A DNA stretch of 11,114 nucleotides from Bacteroidota bacterium (GTDB lineage Bacteria > Bacteroidota > Bacteroidia > Chitinophagales > Chitinophagaceae), in assembly GCA_023386855.1 (NCBI GenBank), contig JAEWIW010000036.1, positions 1 to 11,114 on the forward strand, read 5' to 3'. The translations under genes and the position numbers were made by a program. The notes beneath the pieces are model-generated. The model did not search any database. It had not been told where the DNA came from and worked only from the letters and a program-made list of their open reading frames with translations. Below, piece after piece: positions 1 to 8,700 of this stretch. Position 1 is the stretch's first letter, and the number at the start of each line of letters is the position of its first letter.

Positions 1-239
1 ATATAATGGTGTGCTAAGGATGGCAATAATGCACTGACCAACTTCAGCCAAATAAATGCCGAGGCATTGTATAACAGGTGATGAGGATGAAAAAGATGCA
101 CTCCATGATCTATATGATATAAATAAGTGATGGCATCATGAGAGGAAGAAAAATTATTCTGCAGGGTGAACAGGAAAAAAGCCAGTACAGAAAAATATAT
201 CAAAACATAACTTCTGTGAAAGGAAAATCCTGTATTCAT
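1..239 (-). CDS. N-terminal part of a polytopic membrane protein, possibly a GT-C type glycosyltransferase (partial)
   Basis: An open frame begins at an ATG (239-237) and continues without a stop to the left edge, giving 79 codons. An in-frame stop lies four codons upstream of the ATG, so this is the only reasonable start, and an AAAAGG stretch sits about 8 bases before it. The product starts with a short polar segment, then one clear membrane helix (about residues 11-27), an extracytoplasmic-type loop containing HDAITYL (34-40), and a His-rich FHPHHLLYN motif (50-58) leading into a second hydrophobic stretch. An Asp in the first loop followed by a His/Pro-rich motif recalls GT-C enzymes, which use lipid-linked sugars on the outer face of the inner membrane; that assignment is by resemblance only. 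It lies 39 bases after the upstream acyltransferase stop on the same strand, so it is probably the third gene of that operon. The frame is very likely real; the function is tentative. Confidence 0.72.
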   Translation of the reverse strand, partial: MNTGFSFHRSYVLIYFSVLAFFLFTLQNNFSSSHDAITYLYHIDHGVHLFHPHHLLYNASAFIWLKLVSALLPSLAHHY

Positions 240-278
240 CTGCTGAACCTTTTAATAATGCAATAATCATATTCCCTG

Positions 279-1502
279 CTATCCTTTTACGATCACAGCG
301 AACCTGTCTTTCAGTTTCAGGAACCACTTTTCGAACAAATGATAGGATGCGAGGCTGATACCTATCGACAATAATAAGGCCATGATCACTGAAAGGATGG
401 CCACGGGAATTGACTCCTGGTTTACATTAAGCATACCTGTTACCCGCGCAACAACATACATTCCCATCAGGTGTAGACAATATAACCCGTATGTATAAAC
501 GCCAAGCTTACTCATTACTTTAAACCTTCCCATCTTGAAAAAGGAATGTTCGCTGTAGTTCTGTTCCAGGATGATCATTCCAAAAAAGAACCCTATTACA
601 AGTCTTTCAAAAATAATCGGCACTCCACAGGTAAAGATAATATGCTTGAACAGGGCAAAAAATAAAGCGCCTATATAGATCAAAGCAATGACTGGCTTTT
701 TCATATTGACGATAAAACTCCTGAAAGGATTTTCGTAGGAAGAAAGGTAAGCAAAGAGTCCACCCAATGCCATATCTCCAATAACAGAGAAGGTATGGAA
801 ATATCGAACGGCATGAACGGTTTCAGCACTGCCGGTATAAAAGGAACGAAATACCAGGGATCCCAACATGATGGCGGGAAAAACAAACTTGTATTTTCTC
901 AGGGGAACAATCGCCAGTATCAGTGGCCAGGTAAGGTAAAACTGTTCTTCCACTGCAACTGACCATAATACCGATAACATCAGTGCATCGGGGAAATCGG
1001 GCCAGATATTCATGAAATCAAAATTAGCCGCGAAAAGAACGTAGTACAATGGATTGGCCGATTCAACATAAGCCTCTCCACTCATGCTTTTTATCATTGG
1101 AAAAATGACAAAGCTGATGAGAATACACATATAGTACAGGGGCCAGATCCGCAATATTCGCCTGACATAAAAATTCCCCACATTTATTTTACCCTTAATC
1201 TCCTTTTCCCTGATCAGCAGCAAGGTGATTAGAAAGCCGCTCAATACAAAGAAGAAGTTCACTCCTAGGTTACCATGGCCGAATAAAAATTTTATTGCCT
1301 TATAAAATCCTGGGGAGGATTCTTTAAGATAGGCAAAGAAGGACATATAGCTGTGGTACAGGAACACAACAAAGAAGGAAATGAACCTAAGACCATCAAG
1401 ATTTGGAAAGAATAATTTTGCTTTCGAAGTTGAAGGGGCTGTTTCCACTGCCATTGTCATGGTTGATGTTTTTTCGAGGGTACGATCTTCGGTGTTATTC
1501 AT
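279..1502 (-). CDS. Acyltransferase 3 family membrane protein (OafA/NodX-like O-acyltransferase)
   Basis: This is a 407-residue integral membrane protein of the acyltransferase 3 family (PF01757), whose members move acetyl or other acyl groups from the cytoplasmic pool onto surface sugars. Family signatures appear in order: LDGLRF (35-40) followed by the conserved His50 in FLYHS; GVNFFFVLSGFLITLLL (80-96); the basic RRILRIWPLYY segment (114-124); SVLWSVAVEEQFYLTWP (177-193), typical of the OafA/NodX branch; GLYCLHL (339-345); and a terminal FEKWF (390-394), resembling the family's E-[RK]-PF ending. About ten hydrophobic helices fill the chain, and no SGNH esterase domain is attached, so it is a stand-alone 10-TM form. 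The ATG overlaps the end of the preceding acyltransferase gene by 8 bases, which suggests translational coupling. Two downstream Met codons (15 and 17) are alternative starts. The acceptor is unknown; a polysaccharide or glycolipid is inferred from the neighbouring genes. Confidence 0.93.
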   Translation of the reverse strand: MNNTEDRTLEKTSTMTMAVETAPSTSKAKLFFPNLDGLRFISFFVVFLYHSYMSFFAYLKESSPGFYKAIKFLFGHGNLGVNFFFVLSGFLITLLLIREKEIKGKINVGNFYVRRILRIWPLYYMCILISFVIFPMIKSMSGEAYVESANPLYYVLFAANFDFMNIWPDFPDALMLSVLWSVAVEEQFYLTWPLILAIVPLRKYKFVFPAIMLGSLVFRSFYTGSAETVHAVRYFHTFSVIGDMALGGLFAYLSSYENPFRSFIVNMKKPVIALIYIGALFFALFKHIIFTCGVPIIFERLVIGFFFGMIILEQNYSEHSFFKMGRFKVMSKLGVYTYGLYCLHLMGMYVVARVTGMLNVNQESIPVAILSVIMALLLSIGISLASYHLFEKWFLKLKDRFAVIVKG

Positions 1503-2646
1503 TAGTACTTTCTGCTACCAGTTTATATTTATTGTTTACCCTGAATTTTAGAGGCTGACTTACCGGCACGCGTTCTTTCTTCCTGAAAGTATACAGCCAC
1601 CAGGCGCCCATACGGTTGGTTATATTAAAGAACATGATGGGAAGCGAGATACCAAGGATCAATGCAAATATCATGATCACTGGTACACTATCAATATGCA
1701 ATACTCTTACGAAGAATATCCTTGTAAAGGCTGTGATCATCAGGTGCATCACGTAAATGTACAAGGAATGAAAACCGATCACCCTCAGGATCTTCACCGC
1801 TTCAAGCCTTTCCAGTATGAATGCAAGATTGGCAATGAAGGCAGCACCTACCAGGGCGGCGATGGCATACAATACCGGCATATGGTACTGAACAAAATAA
1901 TCATCTTTCTCGGCAAGGTTAATAAGGGTGAACTGGTGCTGAATCAACAGGAATACAGGAAGGATCACCAGCATGGTATAACCCGAGCTCAACCATTTAT
2001 AATTTTTGGTATTCAGGATGAAATCAGCGATCAGGTCGCCAATAGCAAAGAACATATAAAAGAACATGACATCGAAAAGAAAGCCGGTTTCCACCTTATC
2101 ATGGATCCATGAGGCGAAAGCAAAAAGTATCATACCCAGCAGAACCTGCATCCAGGCTTTGAATTTAAGTTTGATCTTCACAATGGCATAGAGCGCTCCT
2201 ACAAAGAAAAGTGCATTAAGGTACCAGAACTGCTCAATCCGGCGTGGAAAAATGATCAGGTTAAGGTAGTCCATGGGAACACGTTCGGCATGGACATAAT
2301 CCGCAAACAGGAGTTGCAGGCTGATATGAATGGAACCCCAAACCAGCAAAGGATAAAAAATGGTAGAAAATCTTTTCTGGATGTATTCGCTGATCCCTTT
2401 TTTCTTAAGGCTGAAATGAACAAAGAGTCCCGACACCATAAAGAATAAGGGCATACGGAAACTGAAGAAAAAGATGTTGGTGTACTTAAGAAAATGATAG
2501 CTGTTTGCTCCTTCTCCTACATTTACCAGCCCCTCAAAAATATGCCTGTAACATACCAGGATGATGGTTATCCCTCTCACATAATCTATCCAGGGATACC
2601 GGCTAGTGCCCAGTATATACCTGGAATTAAATAGGTAATTATTCAT
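1495..2646 (-). CDS. Acyltransferase family membrane protein (PF01757-like, second subtype)
   Basis: This 383-residue polytopic membrane protein belongs to the broad acyltransferase 3 superfamily but to a different branch from the gene that follows it. Visible signatures are WIDYVRGI (19-26), the His in CYRH (32-35) at the position of the catalytic His, SFRMPLFFMVSGLF (62-75), a basic YIQKRFSTIFYPLL stretch (88-101), FWYLNALFF (140-148), and SLYIYVMHL (294-302) near the end. The W-IDYVRGI start and F-RMPLFF motif are typical of the WecH/YiaH-like group, which acylates surface carbohydrates. About ten membrane helices are apparent, followed by a basic cytoplasmic-type tail (355-383). It is the first gene of the leftward operon, starting at an ATG with no Shine-Dalgarno sequence, only 41 bases beyond the T-run of the terminator of the upstream giant gene. 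Its stop overlaps the next gene's start. The acyl donor and acceptor cannot be told from sequence. Confidence 0.9.
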   Translation of the reverse strand: MNNYLFNSRYILGTSRYPWIDYVRGITIILVCYRHIFEGLVNVGEGANSYHFLKYTNIFFFSFRMPLFFMVSGLFVHFSLKKKGISEYIQKRFSTIFYPLLVWGSIHISLQLLFADYVHAERVPMDYLNLIIFPRRIEQFWYLNALFFVGALYAIVKIKLKFKAWMQVLLGMILFAFASWIHDKVETGFLFDVMFFYMFFAIGDLIADFILNTKNYKWLSSGYTMLVILPVFLLIQHQFTLINLAEKDDYFVQYHMPVLYAIAALVGAAFIANLAFILERLEAVKILRVIGFHSLYIYVMHLMITAFTRIFFVRVLHIDSVPVIMIFALILGISLPIMFFNITNRMGAWWLYTFRKKERVPVSQPLKFRVNNKYKLVAESTNE

Positions 2647-2658
2647 ACAACGGTTTCA

Positions 2659-2678
2659 GGTCAATGGTCAATTGGTCA
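2659..2678. repeat. Three short GGTCA direct repeats before the acyltransferase operon
   Basis: On the + strand GGTCA occurs at 2659-2663, 2666-2670 and 2674-2678, spaced 7 and 8 bases apart; the consensus unit is roughly TTGACCA read in the direction of the operon. The repeats lie 13-32 bases before the start codon of the first acyltransferase gene, between it and the upstream terminator. They could be regulator binding sites, a small slippage-prone minisatellite or a leader element. Nothing identifies a binding protein. Confidence 0.5.
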
Positions 2679-2687
2679 CAATTTGAG

Positions 2688-2724
2688 AAAAAAAATCCGG
2701 GAAACACAGGGTTCCCCGGATTTT
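2688..2724 (-). terminator. Intrinsic (Rho-independent) terminator of the giant secreted protein gene
   Basis: Read on the minus strand, AAAATCCGGGGAA pairs with TTCCCGGATTTT across an 8-base loop (CCCTGTGT). This gives 12 base pairs with a single bulged base, and the transcript then carries an uninterrupted run of eight U residues (2695-2688), four of them in the stem. It begins 18 bases after the stop codon at 2743. Stem strength, small loop and U-tract make this a textbook intrinsic terminator. A second small hairpin (GTGCC/GGCAC, 2730-2743) overlaps the stop codon itself. Confidence 0.9.
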
Positions 2725-2742
2725 AAAGTGTGCCTCGGGGCA

Positions 2743-5700
2743 CTATTTAGTGGTTTTTACCATTTTAGAAGATTGAACAGTTTTGCCATTTACAGTCAGG
2801 TTGATCATATAAAGACCTGGTGCCTGGATGGATGCTGCTGTATTCACCCTAAGGGCATTGAATCCAGGAGGCAGTTGTCCATATTGTTTTCTCATCACCA
2901 TTCTTCCTCCCATATCAAAGATCTCAACACTAACCTGGTCGGAAGCGCTCTGGTTGAAGAAGTCAATATTCACCTGTTCGTTGAATGGATTCGGGTAAGT
3001 TCGGGTGGTAATATCCGCCCTCCTGTTCTGGGCTTCCCTGGCCTGTTGTACCATTGGAGCTTGTGGAGGAGGAGGTGCAGCATTCACCACTACGCCACCT
3101 TCTTCATCATTATAAGCCATGATCACCATACCTGCATTGAATCCATAACTGGCGATCTCAGTTGTTGAGAAGGTTGCGAGCACCTCGCCATTTTCATCAG
3201 GAACAACATCGCTGATGTAAACGATCTTGGTTGAATTTTCCCATGAATTGAGGTATACCGTGCGATCGCCGATAGTATAGGTAGCGGTATAGTTACCCTT
3301 ATACCAGCCATTGGCACTTGAACTTCCAAAGAAGCCGATACGGTATCTCTTCGAATGGTTCAGGCCGGAAACCCTAACGGTTGACAATTGCGTATTATCA
3401 AGCCAGAAGTTAGCCTGCAACACGTTATCCGGAGCAATACCTGAATTATTACCGGTAATTTTTCCGGCATTGAATTCACCGTTAAAGGTTTTTTCAATGG
3501 CCAGCGTGATACCAGTATTATTGCCACTTTGGTCAAGCATACCAGGGAATACCTGCGGTTCATTTGGCAAGGTTGCCAGGTTATTCCATGGTGAAGGTCC
3601 GTCGGCCACCTGGTAATTGAAGTTCACATACACTATTGACTGCGGTGTAATTGTCCTGACCTTATTACTGTATTCTGAATTGGTAGATCCGCTTCTTGCC
3701 CTAACCCTGTACCAGTACTGGGTATTGGGAGAAAGTCCATTATCCGTGAACTCGTTCGTGTAAGAAGGAAGGCTCCATGATACCAGGCTATTGGTAAAGC
3801 TGGAATCCAGTGCCCGCTGCAGTTCAAATCCATCCTGCAGGTTCTCATTGGATGAGCGGTCGGACCAGCTCAGTTTAGCCGTGGTTTTATTCACGGGTTC
3901 AACATAAAGGTTTGAAGGATTCAATAAACTGATAGCGGGATTGAATTCTTCCAGCGCCACTGCATTAAGGTATCCTGCAGTTCCTGCACCGATTCTTTCA
4001 ATATTCACCAATATCATGTTATTGGCATCAGGAACCAATCCATTCAGGTTGGCGGTCTTATAGGCATTATACCTTGAATCAACCGTATCTTTTTCCGTTC
4101 CGCTGCTGTAAACACTGTAAGATTCAACACCTTCATTCATTGCACCTACAAAAACGATATTATAACGCATGGAAGGATTGAGCTTCTCAAACTGCAACTG
4201 CATCACATTGGTGGTAGTATTAACCACGCCACTTTCCAGCACCGCATCGGGGTACACTCCTGTATTGTTACCGGTGATCATTCCCAGGTCGGTTGTAGTG
4301 GTCCATTTTGTCAATGACCTTATCGTAAACCCGGTATTGATTCCTTTTTCATCGAGGAGGTTGGTTTTGGATGAATTCGCTGCTCTTGATCCGGTCCAGT
4401 TATTCCATGGTGCAGGTGCGGTTTTGCTGGTCGATCCCAGGTTTACAAACACTGACCTGGTGAATTTATCCGCCACTGAAATGGTCATCTGGCTGGTACT
4501 GTAAGCACCTTTATCATCCTGCACTTTAACCGTAAGGGTAAACCATCCAACATTATCAACGGTTGGATTGGCGGATAACCTGTACTGGTTATTACCCATG
4601 CTTTGCAGTTCAACAAAGGAAGGTTTATTGACAATGGAAACTGTCAGTACTTCATCCGGATCGTCGCTTACTTCAAAATCTTCATCTGCCGAACCATCCG
4701 TTTTCACGAACAGGTTATCGAGGCCAATGATCTGCGGAATATTATTTCTGGTGATCACTTCTACCGTATCACTGGATTCACCCTGCCCGTTTTCGTTGAT
4801 ACCAGCGACATAATAATAATAAGTGGTGTACGGTTCTATACTCTTATCGAGATAACTGGAGCTATCCTTATAAGAACCATTGGTATTTACAAAACTATAG
4901 GTTCCGGTCCGGGTTTTTGAACGATACACCTTATAGTTGGTTTCGTTATAAGCCCTGTCGGTCCAGTAAAGTTGCACACCAAGGTTTTCATATGCGATGG
5001 CATTCAGATCAAGCGGTTTAGCAGGTTTTGTACCATCATCATACTTGGTATTGATCACCAGTGCATTCAGCATACCACCATAGTTGGTATTAGCATCCCC
5101 GATCATGGTTACCAGCACTTCACCTGATGTGTTAGGAACAAGGTCGTACAGCGTATCCGTCAGGCGAACATTCCGGTAATAAGGAATGCTTGCAGTCTGG
5201 TTTCCATTCCTGAACCTCACTTGTGAAGTGGTTGTACCGCAGGATGCACAATTATAACCGGCAAAGAATACAAAGTCATACTTACGATCCGTTTTCAGTC
5301 CTTTCACTTTCAACACAACGGTATCCGACTTATTGTTACCTGTAAAGAATCCCCAGTTCATCTGGTCGAGCAGGATATTATCAGGATAAGCTCCTGAATT
5401 ATCACCCGTGAGTGCACTGGTTTGTGAAGCACTGTAAGTACCACTTACTACTTCTACACCTATAGTGGTAGGTTCGCCAATAGAGGTCAGCAGGTTATTC
5501 AAATTGATCCTTGGAGCAGGTAAACTGGTTGTACCATCGGTTTGCATCTGGATATCGTTCCATCCGTTTACATCGCCCGTGAAGAGACGGAAATTAGCCT
5601 GGATTTTTTCATTAGGATCTTTTTCGACTACAGTGATCACCACATCCCTGCTGGTCCAGGCACCAAATCCATCATCTACAATAACAGTGGCTGTATAATC

Positions 5701-8700
5701 ACCTGAGCTGGCATATCCTGGTTTCACTCTTAATTTGGCATTGCCATTACCCTGGTCGAGGATGCTTACAAAAGATGGAAGGTTTTTACCGAACCATGTG
5801 AGGTAATCATTACCCTCCGCATCATTTGCCTGAACGTCTACATCAATTGAAGCGCCCTCATTGATAACGATATTATCAATCTGTGACATCACCGGAACAG
5901 CGTTATCATCAACAACCATGGTGAAGGTTGTAGTATCCTTACCCAGGTTGCCATCATTCACAATAACACTCATGGTATAAGCACCCTGGTTTGAAATTCT
6001 AGGCTTGAACACCAGGTTTATATTACCATTGCTGATGTTCTGGATGGTTGCAAAAGAAGGCATGTTCTTAACAGTGAAAGTGAGTATATCACCATCCACA
6101 TCCGTTGCATTCACCGGCAAACTGAAGCTGGTACTGAACTTCATGGTGAAGTCGCTCAGGTCCTTGATCACCGGCAGGGTATTGAGTGTCCTGGCATTGA
6201 TGACAGATGTATAGGCTGAAGCACTTCCTACGCCTGTTGCCCTTACTTTATAATAATAAGTGATGTTGGCAAATAGTGCATTATCAGCATATGTAATTTT
6301 ACCACCCTCGGCAGGAGAAAGAATAGCGATCTTCCTGAAATTATTCTGGTCGCCAACCGAACGCCAGATCTCGAATCCTGTTTCATCGGATGACATATCA
6401 TCAAATTCAAGCTGGATAGCATCTACGCCCAACACAGTTCCCTTGAGATTTTGCGGGGCAGCAGGTGCAGGTGGTGGCACATCAGTTTTGGCATTGGCCG
6501 GCCCAATGAAAACCGAATTACCTGAACCGGAAACGGATCTTATTTTATAATAATAAGTAGTGGATGCATTTAAACCTGTATCGGCAAAGTCAACCGTATT
6601 ATTTAAAACTGTTCCTACAGGAACAAACCCGGTAGTTGAACTTGTTGAGCGGGTGATCTCGAAACCTGTTTCATCATTTCCCTCGTCATTCCAGTGGAGG
6701 TTGATGCGGTCATATCCTGCTGATGTTGCAGTCAATCCCGATGGAGTGGCTGGAGCTGCGAATGTGCCTGCCTTGCTTAAGGCGAAATATCCTTTTGGAA
6801 TCCTTTCCCTGGTAATTCCTGCAGCAGTATTAGACCACCATGCTTCCATTGTTTCACCGCCTGTTTTTTCAAAGAAAGTAACAATGATGGAATGATATCC
6901 TTGTGGAAGCGTAATTGTTCCGGTCTTGAATTGCGGGCCATGTGTATTGTCATTATTCACCAAAGCCGAAGCATTTTTGGAATAGGTAGTATTGATATAG
7001 AGTTTGCTTCCATCATCACTGTTGGTTTCGAAGGTATATGTACCGGCAACAGGTATATAAATATATCCCTGCCAATAGATAGCATAATTATCGGCCTGTG
7101 TTCTTATGGTGGGGCCAGTGTTGATGGTATCCGTTACTCCTGTTTTGGAAGGAGTAAGGCTATTGAAATCGGGAAGGCTTGAATATGCCCCGTTATAATA
7201 TTTATAATTCAATCCCTGGTTATGGGTATAACCGATCACCTGGTTACTTGGAGCAGAAATATTTCCTGCAGCATCAATCGCTTTTACCGTGAAGATGTAG
7301 CTTTTATTTCCATCCAGTCCAAATACGGTTGCTGAATTTGTTTTGGTGCTATACAGCTTCACATTATCGACGAAGATATCATAACGCACCACCCCAACAT
7401 TATCGGTTGCAGGATTCCATTGAAGGCTTACCCCGCTGATACTGCTACCACGATATAAAAGATTGGTAGGTGCTGAAGGAGCGATCTTATCCGCGATGGT
7501 GGTTGCCGATGCCTCGTTGCTTCTTGCTGCGGCACCATAATTATTCACCGCCCGAACGATATAATAATATTTCGCATTGGAAGGAAGATTCTGATCAGTA
7601 TACGTTACCACATCAGGAGCGGTAATATAAATGAGTGTATATGGCCCGCCTTCCACTGTTGAACGGTATATTTCAAATCCTGTTTCATTACTGCCAGCAT
7701 TTGGATTTTCGTTCCAGTCGATCTGGATGGCCGTTTGCGATACTGCAAATGCGGTAAGATTTTTTGCAGGCTCGGGCTTAGGTGTTCCCGCTGCAGACAC
7801 TACTTTATATACTGGCGAGAACTCTGTTCCACAACCAAATTCTTCCTTAACCCTTGCTTTATAATCTCCAATAGGAGCACTGAAAGTTTGCTCATTGGTG
7901 ATCAGTGCATTGTTTGAGGCATTATACCATTCATAAACCGCGTAACCATCCGGAAGTGTCAAAGGCACACTGGTACTGCCATCCGGAGCAGGCAGCACTT
8001 TACTTCTCATACCATCAATGGCGATGGGCGGAGTTTGTGTTACGGTTTTGGGTTTGATCACCGCAGGAATAGGCGACCATACTGAAAATTCAGAAGTTGC
8101 TTTTCTTTTGAACCTGACACGGTAGGTACCAAAATCCTTTACCACCATTTCATTTCCCGTAAAGGAAGTGATGGAGGTTCCATCCACGATAGTGTTCACA
8201 CCATTCACTCTTTTTGCGATCAGCACCCCATCTTTTTCCCACTCATATGCATAGAAACTTGGAGCTATACCGATTTTGGCGCTCACTGCGCTGTCGGGAC
8301 AAAACTCGTTACGCTGGAAAAACACCAGCGGGTTTGCTTTATGCATCGCATTCATGAAAGGAACAAAATCAGGCTCCGCCCAGAAAGTATTCCATACGGC
8401 ATGACCCAGTGTAGGATACAAAGTGTAACGGATATTGGCGCCCTGTGCTTTAATATTATTATAGGTGTACTGGGCAGTGGAAGGAGGAGGATTGGTGTCC
8501 TTTCCACCAGTTGCAAACCAGATGGGGATATGTACATACTCAGGGTAATCATAGAAACTTCCCGGCACTGCAGAAGAAGGTGCTACAGCCGCAGCCCTCA
8601 GGTAATGGTATTGAGCATAGTTCCATGCAGCACGACCACCGGCTGATAATCCAAAAACAAACAGCCTGTCGGGATCTGCCCTTACATACTTTGTTAGGGA

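Noticed and set aside
154..270. 38-codon minus-strand frame starting at ATG 270-268
   Set aside because: It overlaps the start of the partial membrane protein in another frame, ends within 38 codons and has no domain pattern; the 239-start frame has a much better membrane-protein signature and stays open.
1696..2112. Plus-strand 138-codon open frame opposite the second acyltransferase gene
   Set aside because: It lies wholly inside a well-supported membrane enzyme gene, its translation is rich in His, Gln and Lys with no domain pattern, and it has no promoter or start context. It is an antisense shadow.
4441..7600. Recurring TATAATAATAAGT-like strings as possible DNA repeats or binding sites
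   Set aside because: They encode the conserved Tyr-rich YYYK/YYYV strand of the FN3 domains on the minus strand, so they reflect protein repeats and codon use.
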